Positions 34,774 to 46,030 of a stretch of DNA of 64,000 nt are shown piece by piece (position 1 is the first letter of the stretch; the number at the start of each line of letters is the position of its first letter). The notes beneath the pieces are model-generated. The model had not been told where the DNA came from. It searched no databases and saw nothing but the letters and a program-made list of their open reading frames with translations. The translations under genes were made by a program, and so were the position numbers. This stretch comes from Prosopocoilus inquinatus (taxonomy: Eukaryota; Arthropoda; Insecta; Coleoptera; Lucanidae). The stretch lies in assembly GCA_036172665.1 (NCBI GenBank), contig CM069869.1:6712939-6776938 (forward strand), read 5' to 3'.

Positions 34774-36107
34774 GCCTCATAGGTGGAATCGTTTGCCCTT
34801 ATTTGAATGGTTACTGCGTAGACTCTACATTTGGAGAAACAATGTGGGAACCTTACCAAGATACTGTTTGTGATCACGACTTAAGTACATTGTACAAATT
34901 TTGGTTGTAGAACAGGGAGACAAAGTGTTTGCCCTTTCGTTAGTAAAAACTATTCGCGTGTGTGGTATCAAGGTTTGGTTAACCGAACACCCGAAAATTT
35001 TAGTACTGGAAAAAACAATAGAGCAGCTTATGGGACAAATGGGACTACTACCACAGAATACGGAGTTACCCGCCTATATTAACAGTAAACTTTTGTACAT
35101 CGAACAAGCGTATAAAACATCGTTAGATGTGTTATACGCTGATACTGTTTATCGAAGGTGTTTGCTCGTCTGGGGCCCTTAGCCTCTGACAACTTTGGCG
35201 CTGTAATTAAACAGAAATTGGGTTATGTAGGTCGGGTCCTAGGTGAAGTAATTTATCTTATGCAATGTAGGCCAAAGTTAGTCCAAATTAGAAGGACCGA
35301 TTATTGTTTTATGTAGATAATGAAACCCTTTTTATGACCCCTCTAACGCATGTAATCCAAGACCATGCTGAACAAATAGACTGCAATGTAGTGACTCCGC
35401 CACTGTATTACGTCGACAACGAGTGGATTGGTTTAACTCCTTATCCAGTAACTAAGAAAGCGCCCATCCAGTTAGAAGTTGACGAAGAAGAGAAGTTAAA
35501 ATTTGATTCCGTACAATCTCTAAGAGCAGCGGGCCTATACACCAGGCAGGAAATTTATATTGTTCAAAGAATTTTAACATTCGGAATTGAAAGAAAGGCT
35601 GTTGGAACTATTCTAAATAGAAAGTTATTAGGAAAAGATACCGACACTCAAGGTTTCTCTGCCCAACACACTTTTGATGCAGAGGAGATGGAAAATTTAG
35701 CGAAATCAATCTTGCAATATGTTTAAGGATGGTTTACTGATATAGGGATGTTCACGAGTGGACTTATAGGATTTTTCATTGTATTCAAAATTCTTGTGTA
35801 CTGCGCAGAAGTACTTATTAATGCTTTCTCTACGTATCGAACCGTAGGATGTGGACCAGCTTTATTAGCTAGCTTGTGGGGTACGATGGCCCTGTGGATT
35901 GTTCATCGTTATCAGGATATTTCTAGAAAAGACGGAACGGAGGCAGAGTGTACATCTATCCAGATAGTGAATACTGAACCTCCCAACGTACGACTTACCA
36001 CGGAAAAATCAGCTATTAATGACCGTGTTCAGGAAAGGAACGCGTCCTCAGCTCACTTGTATCCAGGTTTACAACACTGCACAGAAATAAACCGTGAAGT
36101 TCAGTAA
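34774..36107 (+). pseudogene. Env-like glycoprotein, C-terminal part with membrane anchor
   Basis: Continues after the solo LTR. Recognisable stretches include VCGIKVWLTEHPKILVLEKT (from about 34955), a cysteine pattern around RRCLLVWGP, and a long open frame 35304-35726 ending in a region before the membrane. Frame 35748-36107 has a hydrophobic anchor (GLIGFFIVFKILVYCAEVLI) and a cytoplasmic tail. Frameshifts at about 35180 and 35290 and a stop at 35724 break it. Together with 32881-33456 it makes one decayed class of envelope glycoprotein. Confidence 0.65.
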
Positions 36108-36596
36108 CTGAGTTAAATTTTAAATTCTAACAGGGTTCCCTAATCTCCAACCTCATCCACCCTTACCGTGGTCTATCCAACAATGTACCTGCAGCGACAG
36201 ACCGCGCTTGCAAAGAAAAAAAAATCCTCTCAAGTTATCCTCCTAATGGAAACCCTAGAACATGCAAATGTAAACAAGGAAAGGCAGAAAAGAGCACAAC
36301 CAGGAACACAGGGAATCACCGAACCAGAGCCTTGGAGATTGAGTGCTGTCCTAAGTGTGAACCTTGCACGGAAGTGTATATCTATTCGTTTAATGTTTTT
36401 TTTTTGCTTAATACTTTGTTTTCATTCGTTGTTATTTTGATTTTATCTGTCAATTCGTTGATATTTTGTTTTATTTGTTTCATATATTCTTGTTTGTATT
36501 GCTTTAATATACTCTGTTTTAGAGTAGAGAACCAAAATGTAAGAGAAGGAATGCTTACTTGTAGAAATAAGTATTCTTTTTAAAAATGGGGAGTAA
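36108..36596 (+). other. Sequence between env and 3' LTR
   Basis: No certain gene. A purine-rich stretch AAAAATGGGGAG ends at 36593 and can serve as polypurine tract for the LTR that follows. T-rich sequence near 36390-36520. Confidence 0.4.
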
Positions 36597-36756
36597 TGTA
36601 ATACCCTGTCTGAATTCGTTATAATTGGAATACCCTGTATATCGAATCAAGTGAGCTACGCTGAATACTTCTCCGGTAGACTTGTTTACGTGCGATAAAC
36701 CTCCGCACCGGAGCCCGAAGAGGGATCAACAAAAAGACACTCGCAGACTAGTGATG
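36597..36756 (+). repeat. Probable 3' LTR start of the second gypsy element
   Basis: Starts TGTAATACCCTGTCTG just after the purine tract. No matching 5' LTR exists in the window, so length and end are unknown; a tandem repeat begins at about 36757. Confidence 0.4.
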
Positions 36757-37060
36757 CGACGAGTCGAGTAGACTCGCTATCAGACTCGATTCTCAAAGGT
36801 ACTCATTGTACTCGAGTAACTAATCTGTGAACCCGAGTCAGCGGTACTCGAGTCGACTCGAGTACGATACAAGTACTCGAGTATCGACTATAGAATTTGT
36901 AGACTCGAGTCCCAAAGGTATTCGTTCTACTCGAGTAACTATTGCAGAGACACCGAGTCAGCGAAACTCGAGTCAACTCGAGTTCGATTCAAGTAATTCG
37001 AGTACCGGCTTTAGAACTAAATAACGAGTCGAGTAGACTCGATGTCAGACTGGATTTTAT
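36757..37060. repeat. Tandem repeat rich in ACTCGAGT palindromes
   Basis: Two and a half units of about 119 bp. The segment CGAGTCGAGTAGACTCG occurs at about 36763 and 37025, and ACTCGAGTCGACTCGAGT-like palindromes lie inside each unit. A frame runs through the repeat (36827-37024), which follows from the repeat itself. Confidence 0.7.
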
Positions 37061-37531
37061 TGGATTCTCTTTATAGAGCCTCCTCGTCAGTTGGTAACGA
37101 GTGAATGAGTGTCGTTTTTTTTTTATATTTCATGAGAAAAATTACACAAAAAAAATGAATAAGTCCTAAAATTTCAAAGGGAGTGCAGTTTTTTGTAACT
37201 GAAAAGGCTGTTAAATATTGTTAAATAAAAACTGAAGACTCATGCTCATTTAATGAATCATTTGTGGCTCTATATTCTATATTTTGTTTTCTTTTAAAGA
37301 AAATAATTTTAATTCAACTAAACATGCAATTACATAGTAAATAAATTTTCTTTTTGTTTTACACAGTGCCTGCACACTTTATTATGAGACATATCAAATA
37401 AAATTACACAGTTACAAAATTTTAAATTTATCTGAACCGCCAGAATATATTAAAAAAGAAAACACGTGACGATCGGAAATCAAGTAAAATATAGAATGAA
37501 CTTTATTATTTTAAACGGAACGTTCAATATA
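37061..37531. other. AT-rich spacer, nothing recognised
   Basis: No coding or repeat structure could be assigned. Confidence 0.4.
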
Positions 37532-37762
37532 CAGTTGAAAACAAAAAAGTAGACAAATTACTGTTTCCTGTAATTATTCTTCCTCAAAATGCCATAGATT
37601 AAAGCCGAATTCACAGATTTTACCACAGTTTTAAACTTGTTAATTTTGAAAGATTTTAAATTTTTTTAAAGTTATTTATGAAATCGTCTTTAATCACTAC
37701 CATTTTCAGAAAAAAATAATTATAGGAAACCGTAATTTGTCTAATTTTTTTGCTTTCAACTG
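37532..37762. mobile_element. MITE, 231 bp, TA duplication
   Basis: CAGTTGAAAAC at the left is mirrored by GCTTTCAACTG at the right. Arms of about 55 bp contain GACAAATTAC and a T/A-rich tract. Flanked by TA (37530-37531, 37763-37764). A sister copy, inverted and shorter, is at 22-224. Likely a Tc1/mariner-type MITE. Confidence 0.75.
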
Positions 37763-37924
37763 TAAAGTCGGCGTATGTGGAATACCCATTCTTTGTGCCG
37801 TCATAAATTCTGAACTAAGACACTAAATATGTTGTTTTCCAGCGGTTGTAAATAATAAATTTAAGAAATACATATTTTTGGGGCAAATTCTGAAACAAAT
37901 TAAAAAAACTGCTTTTTCATGATA

Positions 37925-40455
37925 GGGTAAAACCGGTAGAGTTGGCCCACGTTTTTTTAAATGAAGAAATCGTTAACTAATAATTGAAAATTTTATATTG
38001 AAAAAATACACTATTCTAATTAACATGTTTTACAAACAATAACGTATTCTTATTACTAATATAAACTCAAACAAACTTAAAAAAAAAAATATTTTCTAAA
38101 AAGTGAAAAAACCATCTCACCCAAATTTTCCGGGTGAGATGACCTATGCTGTATGGGTGACATGTGATATTAACCTGATTTAATGGTTTTTCTGCATTTT
38201 TTGCTGATTAGTATACCACAGTCGTCACACAAGTTTTCATATTTTGAGCAACCCTCGTGAAACCAACGAGCACAAGTTACATATTGAAGCCAATCGTCCT
38301 TCTTTGAGGTAGATATGTATATTTCACCGCAACCTACGCATTCAGTTTCATCTTCGTTTTCTACTTCCTCACTTGACTCCTGGAGATCGATATCAGAGGA
38401 CGAAGATTCAGAGAACTTCTGCTTGCGGGACTTCTTACTTTTATTAAACTGAGCTGATTGGCGTTTTTCAATTATTCTTGCTTCTTTTTCTTTCTTCTTT
38501 GTTTCAGTCCCCTTTCGTTTTGATATGTTTTCGGGACTTGTTAAAATTATGGCTACTTGCTTACTTCTTTTTCTAATTTGGTTGATACATGACACGGAAG
38601 GTACCGGGCTGATATCCTCAAGTATCTTACTCGAAGTTTGCTGGTTTACACTTGAGGTGTGAGGTTGATACCGGGAGGTGGTCGCTGCTGGACCCTTTGT
38701 TGGAGTAGAATCAAAATCTCGATGTTGCAATTTAAAGGTACTAGACTCTGCATGATTTGTTGTAGTAAGAGAGGTGGATGCCACATTTGTTGCTGCAATG
38801 TTGTCAATGAGAGGTTGTTCAGTTGGAGGTTGTCCTAGATAAGCATAATCGGGAATAGCATTTGGATTGAAAGGATAAATACAGGTAGCTTTAAATGCAG
38901 ATATACCATTGCTAACTGTCGCGGACTTTGCCCAAGATTCTGCCAACAATTTTCCAAATTGCAATCTATTAATTTTTCGAGTCGGGTTCATTCTAACAAA
39001 TAAATTGCAAACGTTATTCCAGTGGGACTTCAGGGATTTAAAAAAAAGCTCTGTCTAGACGTTGCAGGAACTGAGTCGTATGGCTCGGTAGACACAAGAG
39101 TATTATATCAGCTTCCTCTGCAAATTGCAACATGTCCACAGAATTGCAATGGCATGAATGTCCATCTAGAATAAGAACAACTTTTCCTTTTGGCTTCCTT
39201 GGAACGAAGTGTTAATGTACGCTGATTTTGCATTCAAGTACACTTTTGAGCCAGGTGGCATCCCATCTTCGAACTCTTTTTTCAAGTTTTTCCCCTTGAA
39301 AATACAAGTTGGTGGAAGAAAGACTCCTTCCGCATTACGGCAAGCAATCATTGTAATCGTTTCTCCTTTTTCAGACGATGTAACAGCAGCTACATTTTTT
39401 GAACCCTTCTTTGCTATTACATTCTCAGCCTTATTGTTCAACTGTAATCCAGTTTCATCCATATTGAACACATTGCTTGGTTTATTTAGCAGATCATTTT
39501 TTTGAAGGATTTTCTCTACAAGATTAAAATAATGTTGAACTTCTTTGACATTCATGTCCTGACTCCGTGCCAAAGATACTCCTTCAGCTTTTCTAACACT
39601 TAGCTCTGGATGTCTCTTCAAAAAGTTTTACAACCAGTCGTTACCTGCTACGCGTTTTTGTTTGTTAAAGGTGTTGTTAATTCCTAATGTCTCCGCCAGT
39701 CTATAAGCCATTTTTCTGACTGAGTGCCTTGTAGGAGCAAAACCATGGTTTTGTAATTTTAAAACGTGACGTCCAATGTTTTTTTCATTATCTGACCCCA
39801 ACGCAGAAGTGCCACCACCTAAACCTACTTTTGTTAAGTTATTACTTTTTAATCATCTTCTTACTGTCGGAGGAGGTATATTAAAAGATCGAGCGGTTTC
39901 ATTTACTCCCATTTCTCGCGTTCGAATCGCATTTGCAGCTTCTACTAGCTACTCCTCACTCCACAAACATCGAGGTTTGGTCCCTTTTCTTTTGTATTGC
40001 GTAGGCATGGCTAAAAAAAGTATAATTTAGAAAACGAGTAAATTAAATATTGGGTCATCTCTCCCAAATCCAATCGGGTCATCTCACCCAAAAGAGACGG
40101 GAGAGTTGGCTCACCTGATAATTGTGAGTTTTAAAGCAATACAAAGGCAACCAATTACGCAAACATAACCCCAAATAGCTGTCAAATCATGCGTATGCAA
40201 ATATTTCAATAAGAAGCTTGAATAATCAGTAATATCGAAGTTTGACTAGAGCGCATGAAAAATTTTCAGAGACCAACAAACCTTTTTTGTGAATAACTTA
40301 CCTATTAGTTACTTAAAAACCACAATTTTTACTGAGCAATGTAGCGACGTGGTCCAGGTTAATAAAACGCGGGAATTATTTCCTAAATGTTACTATTGGT
40401 CGAGATAGTTGAACGAGTCGACTCACCCGCTGCGCCAACTCTACCGGTTTTACCC
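37925..40455 (-). mobile_element. pogo/Tigger-like DNA transposon, 2.53 kb
   Basis: Perfect inverted ends of 22 bp begin GGGTAAAACCGGTAGAGTTG; the element is flanked by TA (37923-37924 and 40456-40457). The transposase runs on the minus strand from 40008 to 38170 and is interrupted. TIRs this intact beside a broken gene suggest recent loss. Its right end is also the left edge of segmental duplication copy 2. Confidence 0.9.
38170..40008 (-). pseudogene. pogo-like transposase with C-terminal PHD-like finger
   Basis: From ATG 40008 the N-terminal HTH region (about 39850-39990) contains stops. Then 39166-39621 gives the DDE core start (NVFNMDETGLQLNN, first Asp). After a frame change near 39170 the second Asp region reads VVLILDGHSCHCNS. 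Frame 38170-38991 gives the C-terminus, with a C4HC3-like finger (CVGCGEIY, WFHEGCSKY, CDDCG). This arrangement is known in some insect pogo-type transposases. Several stops and frameshifts make it inactive. Confidence 0.82.
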
Positions 40456-41232
40456 TACACGTAATTATAATTTTAATAGGGTAATTTTAATAAATATAAA
40501 AAACAAATAAGAAATTAATTTTAAACTGTTATTCTGTATCTGAATTTTCTAATTATTGTAAAACGATAACTTAATTATTAATTTTCTTTGTGACGTATTT
40601 CTTGTACAATGTACTTTGTTGTACTCTGTACTTTATTGAATTAAATATATTGTTATTATTATTATTAAATCTTCTTAATTTAACTTGCGAAGAGAAAAAA
40701 AGAAGGTATCAAATGCAATCCAATACGTCCAAATAATTTCCAGAAAATTTACAACATTTTTAAAATGGCTGTACGTAGACATCTTCGTTTATGCTGTCTT
40801 GTCCATAAAATATTAGAAATGCAAGACCCTACTTATTTGCATCGTAAGTTAATTTTCCTCACTCTAAAACCCGTCAAATATACAAATACGCAGAATATGC
40901 CAATCCATAGAACTGCGTTCTTCAAAGGATTTTTTTTCTTACTCCTCCGGTTGTGCTGGCAATGGTGTCCCTGATACGTTTGAAGCATTAAAGTTTCAAG
41001 TCTAAATTAAAATTATTTTCATCGTATATGAATTAACTCCTTTGAGTTTCTAGGTTTGTCAAACGTATTACACGATCATTGTTAGGTAATTGATAAATTT
41101 TTTATACAAGGTAGGATTTTGTACAATATATTATTGCAATTTTCAGCATGCAAGGTAGGATGACAACAGTCAGCGGCTGAAATCTTCGTCTGAAACTGTA
41201 ATACCAAGTAATAATAATAATAGGCTTTATTC

Positions 41233-41468
41233 AGGCGGGATTTCAGCCACTGACTGTTGTCATCCTACCTTGCATGCTGGAAATTGCAATATATTATTGT
41301 AATTTTTAATTAATTTAATATTTGTAATTTTAAATTTTTTATTGTTTACTTAGTTACATGAATTTGTGCACACCTTTCTCATTTGACGTACATTTATTGT
41401 ATATTGTATATTACTTTCGAGATTTCAGCCAATGACTGTTGTCATCCTACCTCGTACAATATATTATT
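41233..41468. repeat. Inverted-repeat insertion near the GTPase 3' end, copy 2 only
   Basis: GATTTCAGCCACTGACTGTT near 41238 and GATTTCAGCCAATGACTGTT near 41424 are both inverted with respect to AGTCAGCGGCTGAAATC near 41172. Copy 1 lacks the insertion. Looks like a local inverted duplication around a MITE of about 235 bp. Confidence 0.55.
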
Positions 41469-41590
41469 GCAATTTTCAGCATACAAGGTAGGATGACAAT
41501 AGTCAGTGGCTGAAATCTCCATCTGAAACTGTAATACCAAGTAATAATAATAATAGGCTTTATTCAGGCGGATTATTAGGAATTACAGTT

Positions 41591-43661
41591 TCAGACGGAG
41601 AACCATCGAGCAATTTCACTAAAGAAGCCCCCACTTGTTGAAGATCTAACAGGCGGTCTGTATACCCTCTCAGTCTTCGTCAAAAATTCTCTCTCCTGAA
41701 CTAGGCGCTGCTCTTCGAAGAGATTTCTTATGTTTTGACCGATCAACTCAAGCTTGTACAAATCCTGAACGGTGGAAATAACGTCCTCAGCGCTTACCGC
41801 CGCGATGATGTTCTCGCCTTTGCATTTGGAATCGCGCAAGGCTGCATCCAAAACATCGTTTTGTTCTTGGTAAACGCGTATCAGTTCGCGATAACTTTCT
41901 ATCTGTTTTTCGTCAGCATTTTCACCGAGACCTTGCTGCCTGCAATAAAATTTAATATACCGGCTGTTTCAAACCGAAGGTGCACTGAAGGGATCTCCTA
42001 AACCATAAGAGATACAACTGATGGTGGTCGTGAAAAGACGGAACGCTTGACTTCAACTGTACCACCCCTATTCGAAGTACAATCAAAAAGTGCCAGTAGA
42101 AAGTTAAATCAAAATATCAAAATTATTTGTAATAAAAGAGATACAGATCAAAAAAGAAAATCGCATTAATATCTCAAGAAGAAATAAGAATAAAATCATT
42201 TTGTCAAGGGATATGAATAAGGCATTGATTCGTGCATTTAACCGAATTTATATCTCTTACGGTTTAGGAGATCCCTTCAGTGCGCATTCAATTTGGATCA
42301 GCCGGTATATGTATACCCGGTTAACATGCAGTTCTGCGGACGACATAAAATTACTTACTGGTTGATGAGAAATTCAATGTATTCTTTATACTTGTCGTTA
42401 CATAAAGTGATCGCGTTGTTCTTCAAGAAGTGGGCAAATTTCGCCATCGATTTTTGAATGACGCATTTCTCATCTTCATACTTCTTCTTTTTCTCTTCCA
42501 ATTCTCTGATCGCCTCCCTTAAAGTATCCGCTATTTTTTCTTCGTGATCGATGTTTTTCCTCACACTGCTGTTTTCGACTTTAACCGAAAGGATTTCAGT
42601 CTCGTAGTAGATAGGCATGTGTTTCGTATTGTCTTCGAGGTATTTCTTCCGGTTATCTAGTAGCTGCAGGTTTTTCACGATAGCTTCCGTAATTTGGGCT
42701 AACGGCTCACTGAGCATGAGAATTAGACGACGAACTTCGTTAATGGAAACTGTATCCTGAATCTTGTGCGGCTCGGCGTTCACGACGTAATCCATAAATC
42801 TGGAAAGGAAAGAAAATCAAACGAGATGGTTTAAATTGTTAATTGGGAAATAAATAATTACGCCAAGCAAACTTCGGCGGATTTGTTCCAACTGAGGCCG
42901 AAATCTTCTTTCTCCTGTTCGGAGAACAATACGCCCTGATTGTTCGCCACCAGAAACCTAAACGCTTCGTTATCCATACAAAAAACGTTACCCTTGTGTA
43001 AAGGGATTTTCACATTAGGCGGATTAGATTCGATCTCCTCAAGGATCCTTTTCAATGGTTTCAGGGTATCACCAGGGTGATAGAAAGTACTGCGTGAATT
43101 CGTGAATAAGAAACAGATGTTTCCGCTGGCGCTTCTCTGTAAACGCGATAGCAATTGCTTCACGCAGTATTCGAACAGAGTCGTCAGGCTGGCATTGTTG
43201 GGTTTGAGCATTATGCAGATGGCGTGTAAGTCTTTTAATTCCCCGATGACTTTCAGCATCTCATCGAAATTTTCCTCATCTTTCATTATACCTCGGATAT
43301 CACCGAATCCAGGGGTGTCTATTAGACGGATTACCGCGTTTCCGACCAGAAACTTGTAGCTCCTTGCCGCTTGGGTCGCAGACGCTCCCACAATCGCCGA
43401 TTCGTTTTCATCTTCTCCAAAAACTACCAGTGTCTTCTCTAGGTCTTCGTTTGTCACAGTGAATCTGCATGGAATGAAAGACACGATTTTTTCTGCAGAC
43501 AGAGCATCGTCTAATGTCTTGAAAGATAGGTAGTTGACGAAAGCGTTAATGAAAGTTGATTTTCCCACTCCGGTTTCTCCAACCAGCAAAATGTTAAACT
43601 CCTTCGGAGGGTCAGGTTTTGGCTTTGGAGCCGGATCAGGTGTAGGCGTAGGATCCGACAT
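41591..43661 (-). CDS. AIG1/GIMAP-like P-loop GTPase, paralogue 3 lacking the Cys/His module (529 aa)
   Basis: Three exons on the minus strand: 42862-43661, 42359-42799 and 41591-41939; the frame is open to the stop. It is the duplicate of gene 2, but exons 2 and 3 of that gene are joined by an in-frame deletion: KYLEDNTKHMPIYYETE replaces about 90 residues. This removes intron 2, the CxxxxC pair and the whole Cys/His cluster, but leaves the GTPase domain, the coiled coil (LEEKKKKYEDEK) and the C-terminal exon with WFSV tail. A 5'UTR intron (43673-43834) and a poly(A) signal (complement 41559-41564) are kept, so it may be expressed as a shortened isoform-like protein. Function unknown. Confidence 0.85.
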
Positions 43662-43835
43662 TTTATGGATTCTAAAACAATTATATATTTTAGTTACTTT
43701 TCGATTTTCAAGAGGTCGAGTCAGTTTCCTAAGAGAAACTGCACGTGCAAAATTTTTCCTCAGAAAAACGAAATACCACCAGTAAAAGAAAACATTCCTT
43801 CAAAATATTAATTAAATCACACAAGAAAGTTTACC

Positions 43836-45115
43836 TTGTCGTCAGTAGGTACTGCTCAGTGCAACAACGAAAGATTGTAGTGTTATTATTGCAAACTTTT
43901 GAAATCTGTGTGCGCAGTAACATACATATCGGTTAGATGCACAATCTACAATTATTCAGACTTGTACAGAGTGTTTCGTAAGAATGTGACGACCCTAACA
44001 TTTGTTTTTTAAATAGAACAATCTATATATTATTGCACAGTTAGCTGTCTTATTATCAGTGGACGAAAATGATGTCAGGTTTTATTGACCTAAAGTTTAT
44101 CGTTTTCGAGATATTGACAATTTACCGGTAAAAATTATTATATGAACATTTATGCTTTTGTTTTAAAACAAAATATTAGGTTACTAAGAATTTTTGTTAA
44201 AAGTAATTTCTTTATGTAAATATGTAAATAAGTACCATAATTGAATAACATTTATTAATTTAATAATAATTTAATTTAGTTCTGAATGTTTACACGCATC
44301 CCCCTTCTGGATATTTTATTTTTTCAAAATTTTTTGTAGTATTTTGATATTTTCTTTTAAAACAAAAGTATTAGTGTGTCGTAGGGTCGTATTCAGATTT
44401 TGTATTTGTATCACGTGCTATGAATGTCTATGAAGGCAGCGTCCATAAGAAAAAAGACAATTGACAGTGGCATCTTCCAAACTGTCAATCTTAACCTATT
44501 TGTTCGAACTCTAATAGATTGTTCATCGAATTTAACATAAAAATATCGAATGTCATGTTTATATTTTTATAAATAAGGAAGATATTCGAGCTTTTCGAAA
44601 ATTGCAATATTCAGTTTCTTGAAGATATTTTAGAAACGAATGAAGGTAGAAAAGATTTTCTTGAATATTTTGATAGGCTCCAAAGTAGGACAACTTTTTT
44701 GCACGTTTGACCGTCTCTGTGTCTCTTATAGTTTATGGAGATCCCCATGGTGACCCTTTAATCAGTTGTAAGCCTGTATACATTTGTTTTGCCATTCCTA
44801 GCAGCCAGTAGGCATCAATAGAAAAGTTCTGTCTCAATGAAACGATTAAGAAACGAATCTGATCTCACAGAAGTTACGCAGAAACAAATTATGTATCACC
44901 ATGTAAGGCAGTTAAATGTTACTTGTAAATCATAGAAATAAACAATTATTTTCTATCTTCACTAACAACTTTATAACTTTTTTAAACAGTTTTATATGTA
45001 CTTTTTAATTTTAAACAGAGTTTTTTTATTGCAATTTTTCTCTCAAATCAAAATGAAGGGAACATCTCTCTAGGGACACATTTGAACTTTTTAATTTGAT
45101 CACTCTGCACACTGG
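43836..45115. other. Intergenic duplicated sequence, copy 2
   Basis: Counterpart of 8583-9860; holds the untranslated first exon of gene 3 and no other recognisable coding region. Confidence 0.5.
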
Positions 45116-46030
45116 GTGTCTCAATAAGGGCGGCGACCGGCGATATGTAGCAACTCGTCATACTCACAGCTTCAGGAGAAAAACAAATTATAGTTAAAGT
45201 GATCAAAAAATTCAAGGAAAATATTTTCAAGTATATCTGAGATAACCGCAAGGGGACGCAATCAATAGAATCAACAATAAAAATTAATTTTACTTACAAA
45301 AGTCTCAGAACAAGCTACAGCTTTGATAGCATCGTTGGAAAGCTGAATTAATTCTGCACAACTTTGATTTTAGACTTATTATCGTATCACCATTAATAAG
45401 AGTTAGTTAGTTATTAAGGCTAGTCTGACCCACCTAGAAAAACTGTTTTTCCTTTTTTTCGGTATTAAACTGAACTTTTTGTTAATGTGTAATATGTCAA
45501 AATACGCGCCTTTTAAATCTCTATGGGGCTTAACTAATTTCATTAACGATAAAAATTATACCCCCCTCTAACTTTGAAAAACACCATTTTTTAATTTCTT
45601 TTTTCCTATTTTCGATGTCTAAATAAACAACAAATTAAAAGAAATTTATCACAGTAGTAAAAGATAATAGTAATTCTAGAGGGGGGCAAACTAATATTAA
45701 TGCATATAAAACATAAATTATTTAAATATCGTTGTTAATCTTAATACTCGTTGGGCCAAAATTTCAAAGTGCAAGCAGGGTTCGACCAGAGAGGTTGGAA
45801 ACCTCTCTGGCTTCGACTAGCCTTAAGAAACTGTTGAATTAGTTATTTTAAAAATCTATCATAACTTCTGTACTCTTTATCAGAAATTAACGAACTTCGG
45901 CTCGTTTGAAAACTAGGAGTATTTTCTTTGAATATCTCTTGGCCACTTTGACCATGAGTTTTTTCTCCCGAAGCTATTATTATTATTACGGTTTGCTCTA
46001 TGTCGTCGGTCGCCGCCCTTATTGAAACAC
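45116..46030. mobile_element. Non-autonomous DNA element with about 34-bp TIRs, copy 2
   Basis: Same ends as 9861-10570 but 915 bp because it has about 205 bp (45335-45540) absent from copy 1, so copy 1 lost, or this one gained, that block after duplication. Confidence 0.6.

Larger units (their letters stand above)
25022..36750 (+). mobile_element. Second Ty3/gypsy element with macrodomain between RH and IN, and env-like gene
   Basis: A decayed, 5'-truncated element, distinct in sequence from copies A-C. Order: RT thumb and RNase H (25036-25729), RNase H tail plus macrodomain (28370-28848, continued at 30926), integrase (to 32537), env-like gene (32881-36107), and a probable 3' LTR start at 36597. 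It is interrupted by a TIR element (25730-28369), a Sailor-like transposon (28851-30923) and a solo LTR (33457-34773). The right boundary is approximate because the LTR merges into a tandem repeat. Confidence 0.85.

Noticed and set aside
36827..37024. 65-codon frame
   Set aside because: Lies entirely in the ACTCGAGT tandem repeat; the frame follows from the unit length.
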